A DNA stretch of 64,000 nt from Silene conica (GCA_029255685.2 CM055311.2:57619048-57683047); one strand, 5' to 3'; positions 1 through 12,189 are shown, numbered from the stretch's first letter. Notes: generated from the letters alone by a model not told the origin. Translations and numbers: made by a program.

Positions 1-1495
1 TTGAGAGAAATAAATAGTTTTGTCGACAGTGGTCAGATTGTTACTGCATAGTTCTGTTTTGACCAATGTTTTTGAAAAAGAAATCATTTAAAACGTATTT
101 ATTGTTTATGCATAATTCCAACTCCATTGTTTATAATATTCATTCACGTTCTCAAAATGATAAGTCAAATCTTACCGAGCCGTTATTTAACAGCGATTTT
201 TGCATGTTGTCCAATTTCGTGTTTAATTGCCGTAAAGTTTCTGTCAGACCAACTGAGTTGTAAAATTTGTTATAAATAAATCCCTTAAGTTTTGCATTTG
301 ATTCTTTTTCCTATGATTAGTTAATTCATTATACTTCTAAAAAACTATAATATTTCACAACATGGCTGGACGGTTATTTAATTATAATTTTTGGAAGTTG
401 CAACGTGATGTTTGATTGTTGAAATTGTAAGTTATGTAAGTCTCAATATCAAAGGTTAATCATATATGAATTCTGTAATGTAACCATGTAATATCCTGAT
501 ATGACATTAGTAGCATGAACAAGACATATGATATGAATATGAACTTTATTACATGATAGTGTAACCTTACTTATTATTGGTGAGTTTTATATAAAGTTAG
601 TTTCATTTATACTGACACTAATGTTATGCCACAAAGCGAATTGCATTTGCTATGTTTAAAATCTGATCACAATATACTGAGTTATTAACTTGTTTGACAT
701 GTGAATTATGAGAATGCTAGTCTAGCTTTCGATCTATAGCTTGTAAAATCGTCAGTTGATTGGTGTATATAATTGTCATTCATTACAGCTTCAGTGTTCG
801 AAGGTTTCAAAATGTACCTAAGTGCGTGATTTTAACTTATTTATACCTAAAAATGCAAAGCTGTCTTACTAGTCCATGATTGGTGTATGTCTCGTGAGTT
901 ATGTCAATGCCTCGTGTTTAATTACATTAATTAAATTTTTGTCTAATGTCATTCCTCTTATCTGCGTAAGCAAGATTTTGTCTCCATACTTTGTTTATGA
1001 ACATGAAATGTTTTAATTTGTCAAGTATGTCTGTTGCCTTAAAAGTCGGATGTTAGTTGCCAGTATAGGGTAAGTAACTTATCAGATGATTTGTGATTGT
1101 TGGTTGGGTGATCTTCTTGAACTTTGGATGTAGAATTTTATAATGGGGTTACGGGGACGTAACCATGTCTTAAGGGGGATAGGATTGTAAAATCTCAATG
1201 ACTTATGATATGGTTAGTTGATATAACATGGTAAATTGGTATGTCGTGATCGTTGAGTATACTTGATAACCCTGTTACTTCTGTTATGCATTTTATTGTG
1301 TTTCGTGAAGCATCATCTAATTTATTTATACGCCAAACTTTGGGACAAATTTTTCTTAACGAGGGTAGGATGTAACAATTCGTGTTTTAAAGCCGATATA
1401 AGTACTACTTGTGATGGTCTTAAGCTGTTATATGTTTCGTTACCATTAGGGGGTGGCGAACTTCGGGACGAAGTTCATTTTAAGGGGGGGAAGAC
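1..1495 (+). mobile_element. 3' non-coding internal part of a Ty3/gypsy chromovirus (element A), cut by the window edge
   Basis: This AT-rich stretch leads into a polypurine tract and an LTR, so it is read as the tail of the internal region of a plus-strand LTR retrotransposon. No credible coding region was found. The block around 1145-1190 (a GGACGTAAC motif followed by TTAAGGGGGATAGG) matches the layout found just after gag-pol in the complete chromovirus at 45664-55212, where GGACGTAAC is followed by TTTAAGGGGGGTGG. The gag and pol genes would lie upstream of the window. The assignment of the first kilobase is inference. Confidence 0.55.
1478..1495 (+). other. polypurine tract of chromovirus A
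   Basis: TTTTAAGGGGGGGAAGAC sits immediately before the TGTAATACCCC start of the LTR. It is nearly identical to the polypurine tract of the complete minus-strand element (47772-47790). The preceding bases, CTTCGGGACGAAGTTC, are also shared by both elements. This is the plus-strand priming site used in reverse transcription. Confidence 0.8.
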
Positions 1496-4400
1496 TGTAA
1501 TACCCCGTATTTTAGCCTTGGTCAACGTCAGTCGAACCATGTTTTGTACAAGTATTTTAGATGGAATGTTTATAAAGTATTTTACGTAAACTGTTATTAT
1601 TTTATAAATCGTATTTCTACGATTATTTCGTAATTCATAATCATTTTTATTTGATGATTATTTCATGAAATGTCATTTCTTTCGTATTTCTTTATTTTGA
1701 TTATATATTTATAATTAAATATATTTCTAATTTTATATTTATTTCTAATCTATACTGGTTTTATTAATTGAGTCGTAATTATATTCATATCCTAATTTTA
1801 TATATTCTTGTAATTGACAAATTAATATTTACTAATACTAATTACACAATTTAATCGGTATAATTAATTTCACGTACTCGGTTATTTTAAGTTATGGGTT
1901 GAGAGCGGGATATAGATAGTATTATGTGTCGATATGCATGATAGACTATTTGGTAGTGGGTTTGGACTTAGGTAGGATAACAATCCGTGTTTACAATCGA
2001 CCTAACAAAAAACAAGACCCGTCGACAAATACGATTCCTACCCTAATACTTACCATCGACAAACACAAAATCAAACCCTAATCTCTATCTCGTCTACTGC
2101 CTCCACCATCGTAGACAAAGCCCTATACCCTTTACTGCCTCCCTACTCCATACATACTCAAAACCCTAGTGTCGTGAGGAGAACAAAAAGAAGGAATCCA
2201 GCCAAGTATAATTGTCACCATCATCGCCTTCATCCCCGCGTGATGTAAGTTATGCAATGCCTTCTTGCGGTTTTTTCAGACATTTGCCTTAAAGTTTTTG
2301 GTTGTATGTATCTTGGTAGTACCCCTAACATGTGTATCGTCAGTGGACCACCAAGGAGCCACCGTGACTGTCACAAAAGGACCAGAAATAGCGACTATAA
2401 CCATAATTTATGTGCTCTGTTTCGTTTGATGTAGAGTTCTCGTTCTTTTATGTTATTACGACGGTTGGTTGGGATTATTGTGAGCACGAGCCTAGGGTTA
2501 GCAGTAGTTGGATGCTAGGGTGGTCTAGGTTGGTGGTAGTAGGGTGGTTGGGACACCGTGAGTAATACAGGAAGAGGTGTATGACGAATAAGTGTACAGG
2601 AAACAGGGGACGCGCGAGTTCGTGTTGCGTTTTATGCGACGGTTCCTTGTGTTGTGAGGGGTGTCGAGGGCTAGTGTTTGGCACTAGGGGGTTGAGGGTA
2701 GTGTAAGGTGTCAAGGGTAGTGTTTGGTAGTGGTGATGGTGGCGTTATCAGGTGGCGTTGGAGGCGGGTTTGTAGAAGGGGAAACGCGGGTTACGGGATC
2801 GGTGATTTTGGTTGTGACCCGGGTGCTTTGGGGCTGGTGTTGAGGGCTGCTGGGGTTGAGTCAAGGGTAGTGGTAAGTGTCAGGGGATACACCGCGGTTC
2901 AGAGGTGTCAACCACGGTGGTGTGGTGGTGGTGTATGCGGTGGAAGGAGGTTCGAGCTGGCTGTGAAGTTAGGTGGTCAGGAGGGTGGTGTGTTCGTGGG
3001 GGCTGTTGTAATGCGCGGAAAATTGTTGGACTTTGTAAATTACTTGCGTGTAATATTATTCGTATTATATCATTATTATTATTATTACTTTATCATCATT
3101 GTTTTATTATTATTAATGGTATTATTATTAGGATTGAGTAATTTTATGTTAATAATATTATTAGTATTTTTAATCATGTTTTAGCAATGAGTATATTATT
3201 GTTATTATGTTTATTCTTAATTATTTATGTTGTTGTGATATTGATTTAGTGATAATCGATTAATTGATCGTATGCTATTTTTAGTAAATCTATAAATAGT
3301 AAGTTTATATTGATTAATAATAATTGATATGTATAGTTAAATTATGATAATTGGTTTGTAGAAGGGTATGTTTATATGTATATAATCACAATATGTTATA
3401 CGTAAATCTTTATGAACATGGTCAAGTTAATTTATTAGTTTCGTATACTTTATAAGTTGTCGTGCTTTAAAGTTTTATGATTTTAATAATAAAATCCGTA
3501 TCTCCATGATTTTTATACGTGTGTGACAAGTCATTGTTATTTATTTATGGTCAATAATTTATATAATTCTTTATTTAATTAGAATTGTTGCTATAATTGA
3601 TACGGTCTCGTTATGCGTAATATATTATTTAAGTAATTAATTGGAATGATTGATATATTATCTTAGGTGCGTGATTGTATTAGTTAGTAATTAAGTATAT
3701 TATTTTATTAGGTGTTGAGTATGTGATGGAGTGATGCTACTGATTGGATGTTAGCTGCGTGATGGGATTATATTTGCTATCCAGGTAGGATACACCGACC
3801 TTATACTCTATGATGTGTATGAATGGATGTGGTGTTGCGTGTTATGGATGCTGATTATGATGTGTATGATTGATTGTGGATCGTTGGTAATGGCATGAGC
3901 ATTTCATTATCTGATAGCATAATTGAATGATTATATCGTTACATTCATGAGCATAGCATATGCATTGGTTACTGAGAAAGTTATGGTCAGATATTGTTCT
4001 GATATAAATCCCAGGGTGGTTCTGCAGACCAGGCCTTGTGTCTTATCAGCTATTGAGCTGGTGTTCGGTGACGACCGATTATAGTCTGCCGGAAGGTTCG
4101 GTATGGCTTGGTGCAAGGGTATGAGTTTGAGAATGAGATTGAGATTGAGCTCGAGCATATCATGGCATTTGCTTATCATTTAACTGTTGCATTAAAATTG
4201 TTGTGTTATCATACTCAACCGCGAGGTTGACAGTGTATTCGTCTACACCTACGATGATCCGGAATGGGGAGTAGATTCTACATGTCAGAGACAGATGAAC
4301 TAGGAACTGGGGCAGGAATGTGAGATGCAGACTTTGGACCGACTTAGAATTATATCACATCTAGAGAAGTCATCATTTATATTTTCTTTTCCGCTGTGTA

Positions 4401-4560
4401 GTAACTGTAATAACCAAAGTTTAAATTTTATCTGTTTTATATAAAGTACTTTGTATTGTTTTACTTTGTTATTCACTACCTCGGACATTCCGAGATGGTA
4501 ACAACTCTATTTATTTGAGAATGTCTTGCTAAAGGCTCTTAAATAAATGGGGGTGTTACA
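1496..4560 (+). mobile_element. 3' LTR of chromovirus A (about 3.07 kb)
   Basis: The LTR begins TGTAATACCCCG right after the polypurine tract and ends GGGGGTGTTACA, giving the TG...CA ends of an LTR. Both termini resemble those of the LTRs at 45664-47771 and 53090-55212 read on the minus strand, including the last 80 or so bases (CCGAGATGGTAACA, then AAATAA and GGGGGTGTTACA). The interior contains an ATT-rich microsatellite (about 3063-3160) and a GGT-rich stretch (2500-3000) with open frames that look non-coding. No primer-binding site follows, so this is the 3' LTR. The 5' LTR and the other TSD copy (expected GTATC, 4561-4565) are outside the window. Confidence 0.8.
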
Positions 4561-5173
4561 GTATCAAACTCTTTTGCCTCTAATATACCTTGGCTTTGGT
4601 ACGTATCCAATGTCTCAACATGTCACGTCGGACCGCCTTTGGACTCACCATGAACCGCTTTCTCTTGGACGACCTTGTCTCATCGTAATGAGATCCATGT
4701 AGCTTTTCGCGAACATAATAGCTCCTCCTCGAGCATAGGAGTTTCACGCCTTATAATGTAGGCCACTTGAAGTCTTGGATTTGATGGGTCTTCTTGTGCC
4801 TAGCCTAAGTCGACAATGGGCTCTATTAATAGCACTTGTTGAGCGAAAGCGTTGATACCTCTGGTTGAATATTTGTTGTGTCGCTATCCACGATCCATAA
4901 TATTAATATCATCCGCTTTGGGTCACATCACGGATTTCTCTTAACCTCCTTACCAAAAAAAGCCTTGTATTATTATCTTATTATAAAGATAATCTTTGAT
5001 TCATACCTCACCAATATGAGACATGAAATTGCACTCTAACATAAACCAAAAGAATTCTCAAATTAACCTAATTTTCTTCAAATTGGTTTTGAAAAATATA
5101 TCATAATCTAATAATTTGATTTTTATTAACCCGAAACATAACCCATTTGGGACCCTTTCCATACAATTCATAG
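4561..5173. other. intergenic, no gene recognised
   Basis: Flank between the chromovirus LTR and a MITE. No frame resembles a protein family I recognise. The GC content of 4561-4960 is higher than in its surroundings and could be a decayed older repeat, but no boundary is visible. Confidence 0.4.
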
Positions 5174-5366
5174 TAAGTTTTGCTTGCGACGGGTCACAAT
5201 TTGTGACGGATATTTTGTGAGATAAAATGGATATAAAAGGAGTTAGTGGAGAAAGGGGACCACATGAATAGTGTTGCAGAGAGAGAAAAAGTGGGTATTT
5301 TGTGAGAGAAAACGGTATCCGTCACAAGCTTGCGACGGATAGTGCCGTTGCAAATAAAAATTTGTG
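5174..5366. mobile_element. MITE, copy 1 of a 193-bp family, with a 12-bp TSD
   Basis: The block is flanked by the direct repeat TACAATTCATAG (5162-5173 and 5367-5378). A close relative lies at 7461-7653. Both ends read inward as TTGC(G/A)ACGG and then TTGTGACGGATA, so the termini are imperfect inverted repeats. It has no coding capacity. The long TSD points to a Mutator-like non-autonomous element, but the family assignment is inference. Confidence 0.75.
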
Positions 5367-5590
5367 TACAATTCATAGAGGATCCTATTTGTCATTTACA
5401 TATCATATGTGTACATAGGAGAAACATTAACAAACTTTTAAATAATCATAGACAACTCAAATTCTCAAAAGCCAAAAAGTTATTACGTGTGGTGCGTAAT
5501 TAAATATCCAATTAACTGTAAACTGGAAAAATTTAAAAAAAAAGTGATAAAAGACCTGCAAAATCTACGGTGTACAGTAGTTTGAGAGCA

Positions 5591-5598
5591 CTATAAAT
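5591..5598 (+). promoter_or_regulatory. putative TATA box of the FAF-like gene
   Basis: CTATAAAT lies about 103 bases before the ATG at 5701, leaving room for a short 5' leader. No other TATA-like motif is as well placed. Confidence 0.5.
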
Positions 5599-5700
5599 GA
5601 AGTGGCCTTGCAAAGTTCAAAACCATAAGCATTCTTCATCTTTACAAAAACTGTTTGCTCAAACTAACTCTGATTTCTTCTGTCACTAATATCCTTCACC

Positions 5701-6603
5701 ATGTCAACAACTACTCTATGTCAAAGGGTACAACATCCGTTCGATCCCAAGCTCGTTGAGCCGTGGCAAATTCAGCTCCTTTTTCCATCCAGCTGCTCTC
5801 CCAGGCCTGTCTCAACCCAAACCGAAAGCTATGCCATTCAACAGAATTCAATCGCGGTCAAGTCTAGCATTAGTAATGAATGGAGCATGAAGAATTCTTC
5901 TAAAAGTGGATACTTGGGTGGATGGAGCTTCTTACAATCACTCTCAAATCCAAGTCTAACTCCCCATATTGACACCCACACTGACACTGACAAAGTGTAT
6001 GAACACCCTCTGGCAATAAGGTCGAAATCGGCCCTGAGTGAAAAAAGTTTGGAAATGTGTACAGAAAGTTTAGGAAGTGAAACAGGGGAGACTGTAAGTG
6101 AAAATGAGGATGATATAATGTCATCTATTTCCATCTGTGATAATAGAGAGAAATCGACGAGATCAATGGCTTGTTATAGAAGAAAGGGGATGAGTCCTGT
6201 AGCAGAATTTCCGCCACCTTTGAGTACAATGAGAAGTGGTTGTTGTAGTGGGGTTCAAGTTCAAAGTGTTAGAGAAGATGGAAGGTTAGTTATTAAGGCT
6301 GTTAATGTTACTGCTACCCCTCAATCTTGTTTCATGGCTGAACGAAGGAATGGAACGCTTAAGCTTCACTTTGTTCACGACCACAATGGTGACTATGATG
6401 ATGATGATGATGATGATATAATGGACTGTCAATACGAAGATGAAATGGAAAGCAAGAGTGGGAAAGTTAGAAATGAAATGGAAGAGTTAGATGGAGTACG
6501 AAGGACAAGTAAATGCAAGGAAGGCGGTAGAGGTGGTGGCGATAGGAGGACAGAGATGCAAAATTTGGAAGGCATTTGGGTTTCTGCCTCTTCATTTACT
6601 TAG
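5701..6603 (+). CDS. FANTASTIC FOUR (FAF)-like protein, 300 aa, single exon
   Basis: FAF proteins are plant-specific; in Arabidopsis they influence shoot meristem size through the WUSCHEL-CLAVATA circuit. The diagnostic FAF domain is at about residues 168-224: an EFPPPLSTM start, then REDGRLVIKAV (191-201) and a basic AERRNGTLKLHF end (213-224). An upstream GGWSFLQSLSN segment (73-83) and an acidic GSETGETVSENEDD stretch (125-138) match the general order in FAF-like members. After the domain comes a run of seven Asp (233-239) encoded by a GAT repeat, then a low-complexity charged tail. The ATG at 5701 follows a plausible TATA box and leader. No intron is needed, as usual in this family. The exact paralogue is not determined, so no symbol is given. 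The frame looks intact. Confidence 0.88.
   Translation: MSTTTLCQRVQHPFDPKLVEPWQIQLLFPSSCSPRPVSTQTESYAIQQNSIAVKSSISNEWSMKNSSKSGYLGGWSFLQSLSNPSLTPHIDTHTDTDKVYEHPLAIRSKSALSEKSLEMCTESLGSETGETVSENEDDIMSSISICDNREKSTRSMACYRRKGMSPVAEFPPPLSTMRSGCCSGVQVQSVREDGRLVIKAVNVTATPQSCFMAERRNGTLKLHFVHDHNGDYDDDDDDDIMDCQYEDEMESKSGKVRNEMEELDGVRRTSKCKEGGRGGGDRRTEMQNLEGIWVSASSFT
6399..6417 (+). repeat. GAT trinucleotide repeat coding for the Asp run of the FAF-like gene
   Basis: A short run of GAT codons encodes seven consecutive Asp residues just after the FAF domain. Such a repeat is length-variable by nature. Acidic runs are common in this family. Confidence 0.7.
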
Positions 6604-7205
6604 TCTCATCATAATCATAATGTCAAGGGCATCACTGATAAAGCGACAAAGCTCTGTGTATGGGGTATGCATCACACATACCCCGTCGCGTTAACCATGC
6701 TGCCTGTGGCATTTCACGTCTACTGAGTAGTTGCAGTGAAGTGTTTTGATTATTTTGTGTGAATTTCAACATTCTCGTTTTTAAAAATATTAATATGATT
6801 ATTGATTTCATACTATTATGCGTATTTCAAGCTATACTACTCAATAGTCACTACCCAAAAATAAATAAATAGATAAAATTCATCACATATTCAAGAATGA
6901 TCAAAACAGTAAGTAGAGAAATAAGTTTTAACTTAAAGTTGTGCACATGTGACATGGAGAAGAGAGTAATCTACGAAGTATTTCAGAAGTGAAGGAACTA
7001 TTAACTTACTCATTGTCAATTCATATTGTAATTAAATCTTCTTCTACTTATTATGCTTATGAATTAGATACTCTCTCCTCCTTGATAAGCACGTGTGATA
7101 CGCGCGCATGCACGAAATTCTAAAAAGTTAAGCATCAGGGCAATTTCATCCCCAAGAACCTTTGAAAGTATGTTGAGTCTGTTTAACATAGAGCTACATA
7201 GAACT
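6604..7205. other. 3' flank of the FAF-like gene, no further gene
   Basis: AT-rich sequence. No coding or RNA feature is seen beyond the probable 3' UTR of the FAF-like gene. Confidence 0.4.
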
Positions 7206-7934
7206 TAGACCGGGCAAACAGGTCGTGTCGTATTGTGTTTGTGTCCGTGTCAATTTTAAACGGGTCAAACCTAACTCAACCCTAACCCGACCCAGTTACA
7301 TAAATGAATCATTTGCATCAACCCTAACCCGGCCCGTTTAAGTTTTCCATAAACCCAGCCCTGCCTGTTTAACCCATTTATCTTTAAGCGGGTCATTTTT
7401 AATCCACTTAACCCGTTTAACCCAATAAAGTACGAAGTAATAAAATAAACTATGCTTTAGTAAGTCTTGCTTGCGACGGGTCGTTATTTGTGACGGATAT
7501 TTGATGAGATAAAATGAGTAGAAAGTGAGTTAGTGGAGAAAGGGGACCACGTGAATAGGGTTGAAGAGAGAGAAAAAGTGGGTATTTTGTGAGAGGAAAC
7601 GGTATCCGTCACAAGTTTGCGACGGATAGTGCCGTTGCAAATAAGAATTTGTGTATAAGTTTATAGAATTATTATCCCAAAACTAATGTTTGAAAATGTT
7701 CATTTTTAAATTGATTTGTAGGATTATTGACTTTACACAAATATATATTGATACTTTTAAATAAATGGGTTTTTCGTGTCGAGTTCATGTCAAAGAGCTC
7801 AACCCTAACCCGACCCATTTAAGTTTCGTGTCGTATCCATGTTAACCCAATTAATTAAATGGGTCACAACGTCTTCGCCCTAACCCGCTAAGTTCGTGTC
7901 GAATTTTTGGGTCGTGTCAATAATTGTCGCCTCT
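7206..7934 (-). mobile_element. hAT-like non-autonomous element rich in GACCCG/CGGGTC motifs, split by a MITE
   Basis: The left end TAGACCGGGCAAACAGGTCG and the right end (minus strand, TAGAGGCGACAATTATTGAC) match the two ends of the element at 31215-31754 in opposite orientation. The termini are weakly inverted (TAGACC..GCAA against TAGAGG..ACAA), as in hAT elements. The flanks ATAGAACT and ATAGAGCA agree at 6 of 8 bases, compatible with a decayed 8-bp TSD. The MITE at 7461-7653 lies inside and is therefore younger. It has no coding capacity. Confidence 0.55.
7461..7653. mobile_element. MITE, copy 2 of the 193-bp family, nested in the hAT-like element
   Basis: It aligns along its whole length with 5174-5366: both start TAAGT.TTGCTTGCGACGGG and end AAATTTGTG, with a shared GTGGGTATTTTGTGAGAG block inside. 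The flanking duplication is less clear here (TATGCTTTAG against TATAAGTTTATAG), suggesting decay. Confidence 0.72.
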
Positions 7935-7942
7935 AATAGAGC

Positions 7943-8840
7943 AGATCATTGGTCGAGATTGATAAGGTTTAGGTCGGGCTGACATGTTAAAAATAACTCA
8001 TGCATTAGGGTCGAGCCGGGTCGGGCCAAGTCAATAGGTCTTGTTCTTTAGCCAAAATCCAACCCTAGTGGATTCAAACGAGCCCTCGGGCTAGATCTGG
8101 CCTTTTTGGCCCTTACGACTCGTGACACTTTCAAAATGTGAAAGAGATAAAAAAAAATGCACATTAAAAAACAATACAACGGAGTTTATAGCTGCTAACA
8201 TTCAAGATTAAAATACAACTAAAAAAATGCTTGAAACAAGATTTTAGCAAATTCTAATTCAAAATTCCAAGTCAAATGAACCCAAACTTGATATGATAAC
8301 ATGAATATAAAATATGGTCGTAGACAGTAGCGTATTAATAAACAACGGTTTTTGACTTGTTGCTTACTTATACAGTGTACATAACTACACATTACACAAA
8401 CTATTAAAATTGGGGTCGGATTTTGGGCTTTTTTAGGGCCGAGTTTAGTCCAAATCCAACCCAATTTTTCCCATGGACGCCTGGATCGGACTATGGGCTT
8501 TTTTGGGACCGCGAAGCACAAACCCGGTAAAAAGAGATTGGGTCGGTCAGGCTTTTAAGACATGAGCCATTTGATCAACTCTAGTTTAACAAGTCTTTTA
8601 GCTAGTTTTAGCTGGGATTGAAATATTCACTCGTTTATACATCAAATTATAAGGAAATATCCAAATTAACTAAAATGAAAACTACCAGACTCAGATGTAT
8701 CATACTATTGAATGAACAAATGAATTTGATTCTACAGATTTTCAAGATATGAAACTCTATGGAATAACATCGGTTTATGTAGTTACAAAAGAAAGTAGTT
8801 TATTAGTTTTCTAATGTCTTGTTAGATCATCAATATATAA
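7943..8840. other. intergenic with decayed repeats, no gene
   Basis: It contains degenerate GGGTCGG/CCCAACCC-type words like those in the hAT-like elements (7970-8090, 8410-8560) but no clear boundaries. The open frame on the minus strand here has no recognisable protein. Confidence 0.35.
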
Positions 8841-9126
8841 GGGGTGTTTGGTTAGAACATTTGGAATGGATTGAGTCCATTGCAATGTTTGGTTGAAATA
8901 TTTTGGAATGTAATTAGATACCTAATAGATTATAACTTCATTTCAACCCCTTAGAATCTCATACCCACCTCTTCCCCTAAGTTTCTAACTTCATTCCACC
9001 CAACACATTATTATTCTCAATCCCGAATTGGACCAAACAACTTCAACATGTATGGGTTCTAGCTCCATACCTATTTGGAGTTAGAGCTCATTCCTTCCAT
9101 ACCTGATGTTTGAACCAAACAATCCC
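8841..9126. mobile_element. Tourist-like (PIF/Harbinger) MITE, 286 bp
   Basis: The ends are inverted (GGGGTGTTTGGTT and AACCAAACAATCCC) and the flanking trinucleotide TAA is duplicated at 8838-8840 and 9127-9129. TWA-type 3-bp TSDs are characteristic of PIF/Harbinger MITEs. No coding capacity. Confidence 0.7.
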
Positions 9127-9247
9127 TAAAAGATTTCTCCATCCAAGGCAGACTCAATTAAGCTATACACGTAGAATGTAAAACCCTTTTCTCCATTTAG
9201 TGAAGGGAAAAAAACTAGGTTATTCATCCTCCATAATAGTTCATGTA

Positions 9248-9441
9248 CTCCCTCCGTCTCGCTCACATTTGTTTACCTACTCAACTTATGGGTGTCTCAT
9301 TTATCTATGTACTTTTCTATACTTGAAATATTTTTGAAAGTAATTTGATCGTCCACGTAACCTGTTGTCCAAACACCCAACCAAAGTAATCCGACTTGAT
9401 AAACCCAATTTGTGACCCAAAGATAATCAATCACCAGGGAG
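9248..9441. mobile_element. Stowaway-like (Tc1/mariner) MITE, 194 bp
   Basis: It starts CTCCCTCCGTCTCGCTCACA after a TA and ends with a decayed CAGGGAG before a TA (9246-9247 and 9442-9443). CTCCCTCCGT is the classic Stowaway terminus. Confidence 0.6.
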
Positions 9442-9443
9442 TA

Positions 9444-11065
9444 ATATGTGAGAAATAAGTTTAACATAAAGTTGTGCACATACAACTGAATTCAAGGCAA
9501 AAGTACCTATAAACCAGAAGGAAGGAATAAGTTACAATCTCCACGACCAAAATGCGTCTGAAAACGTTCAATGCTGATAATAATGTAAAGCCTACGCGCT
9601 GGCAAGAATATGAATATGTACGCCTACCAGGCCAGCACACAATTTGGAGCCCTAAGCCCCTAACCATAGGGAGTAATTGTTTCCACATCTAACCAACCAA
9701 AAGGATGTCAGGTAAAATAAGATATCTAAACTTTCCGTTTTTCGTCTCGTCACATCGGCTTTTCCTTCTACGGTCGGAAAAGACCCTCAAAGCTAGCCTT
9801 ACACTAAGCATATAGATATCATAATATAGCTTCCTTTAGATGAACAAGGACAAGAAAAAAGAGAAGGGAATCAAATACATGACTTACAAAACCATTATAC
9901 AAATGTGTTTCTTCTTTGCCTCCATCATCCTCTTTAACCTTTTGACCGCGCAAAAGTGCGCCTTTTGGAGCACTGGCTTATTAAGATAATAGTTTGCATA
10001 TCCCCTTTCTATAAAAGGAACCTTATTTAGAGGATTTTCATTGGTTGATGTAAAATAGAAAGAGAAAATACTAGATTTAAGTAGGGCCCGCCATGTTTTT
10101 GATACAAAATTAATTAATTACCCCATTCAAGCTTTCATTAATTTATCGTAAATTCTTGCTTCATACCGACAAAAATAAGACGGACCAAATATCACTATCT
10201 TTTTAATAAAATATAAGCATTTAATAACAAAATTTTATATTCTTATTTTGTCACTCTTTACCCAGAAAAATGATGGTAACATTTTATCAAAAAATGGTAT
10301 CATTTAATTGTACAATGGCTACAATAAGCCCGAGACGACTAGACTTTATTGATGAAGTATATTCCAATATTAAAAAAGCTTTTAATATTAATTTAACATA
10401 CAACAACTAAAATGATTAAATTGAGTGGCAATGAGTATAAAATAGGAACAAAAAGTGAATACCAAATATAATAATATAAAAATTAGAGAAAACTAAAGCA
10501 TTCAAATACTGAAAATCAATATATTAAAATTGTTGACTGTTGGAAATCAACGAAAATATGTAACTCCGTCTTAAATGTACATAAAAAAGATAGAGTTTAT
10601 ATTATATGGTCAGAGTTTTTTTAGGTAGTTAGCGGGTCATACTAATTATAATTTGGCTGGGTTCATTACGATGGTAGGAATTTAGGATTTAAATCGTACG
10701 TATAGGTTTTAAATCTATACATATTTTTATCGGCTACTATTCGTTTTACGTTTAAAACGGGCCGGTATCACTCCCATGAGTTATAAGACAAATATTTTAT
10801 TTTAGACATACATAATGTTTTTTTTTTTTACTAATTCATCCTACATATGTATATTTCATACTTCTTAAACTTGGACCGATATCGTTGTCCTAAATAATAA
10901 TTTGTATACTTTTATAATGTAAAGCAGATGCGTTGTTTTATTTACATCTAAGTTAAACGTAAAAATTCTCTTTACTTTTTAGATCATTAATATAACTGCA
11001 ATACTAAAACCATATTTTTATTATATTTATTCACATTTTTATTGATTTTTTTCAGTTTAATAAAA
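9444..11065. other. intergenic, no gene recognised
   Basis: Long AT-rich stretch with no frame resembling a known protein and no clear repeat boundary. Confidence 0.4.
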
Positions 11066-11070
11066 TTAAA

Positions 11071-11102
11071 CCCGTGCATTTTTTGCACGGGCGTAAAACT
11101 AG
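11071..11102 (+). mobile_element. Helitron-like 3' terminus (hairpin plus CTAG)
   Basis: A perfect 8-bp stem, CCCGTGCA (11071-11078) with TGCACGGG (11084-11091), is followed eight bases later by CTAG and then T. Helitrons end in a short hairpin followed by CTRR and insert between A and T. A degenerate copy of the same hairpin is at 31186-31217. The matching 5' TC end was not found, so the extent is unknown. Confidence 0.35.
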
Positions 11103-11773
11103 TAAAACATTAAACAAAACATATCAGAAAGCAAGCCAACAATCATCATACAAGGTAGAGATGTCAGTAAAGTGGTGATTGGTTATATATAGAAACCGTA
11201 CGAGACATACTTCTTCCGGCTATAAGAATTTTGGTTTCATATCCTGCATGAGTGCACACTGAGTAAGCATATCATTGTGGACAAATCTCAACTACAGCGC
11301 ATACTCGCACTCATTGATGACTCAACCCGAAGATGACCGAACATGAACCGAACCGACCAAAACCCGTCAATGACCCGACATAACCTGAACCCGAAAAGAC
11401 CTGACCCGCTTTGACCCGAGCCGTAACCGACCCGATTGCCACTATTTTTTTGCACGTCTTGTCATCACCCGAAATCATCACCCGAAATTTTTTAATTATA
11501 AGGAGCATTTACAAAAACAAATGACAAAACCGCCGCAAATTTGTGACCAAACAAAAACACCCAAAACTCGTGCTATCAAACTAGGTGTAGTGAAACGGTA
11601 CATAATACACGCTTTAGACGCGCAAAATACTAGCTATACCTGAAACCAGACATGTGAAACAAGTAACATGATTTATATTAACCTAAATAGATCCGACCCA
11701 AATGCAACCGATAAATCACCTTAGCCGTCTCTACTTATTAAAAGGGGAAGATTTGTTACGGAGTTACCACATA

Positions 11774-12189
11774 CTCCCTCCATTCAACTCCACCCCACAC
11801 ACTTTCTATGTTGTACACTATTCACAAGTGATCATTCAATTTCAATTTTCTCTCAATACATAAGTAAAATTATATATATTCATGTGGGTTTTTGTTTAAT
11901 TCGTCGACTATATTAAAAATATCTAACTTTTACTCTCTCATATTCTATATATTATTCCCTATTTTCTAAAACGAATTATTCAAGTTTTCTTCCCTTTCCT
12001 ATTTTGGAAACTTTTACTCTTATTTTATTCATTTTTTAATGTTTGTGGCCCACAATTTCTTATTTAATTCCTAATTATTCATCCCTCTCTCCTATCACCA
12101 AACCTCACCCAATTTTTACACTTATTTTAATCCTTACCTTAATCCTTCTGCTCAACTCAAAGGGGAACAATATATAAAATAGGAGGGAG
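11774..12189. mobile_element. Stowaway-like MITE, 416 bp
   Basis: It begins CTCCCTCCATTCAACTCCAC after TA (11772-11773) and ends AATAGGAGGGAG before TA (12190-12191). The inverted CTCCCTCC/GGAGGGAG termini and TA duplication fit Stowaway. It is AT-rich and non-coding. Confidence 0.7.

Noticed and set aside
2475..3184. Open frames of 79 and 158 codons inside the first LTR
   Set aside because: They lie within a non-coding LTR, are low in complexity (Val/Gly-rich, then Leu/Tyr-rich from ATT repeats) and match no known family.
5838..6134. 98- and 74-codon frames antisense to the FAF-like gene
   Set aside because: They overlap a well-supported coding region on the other strand and show no family resemblance.
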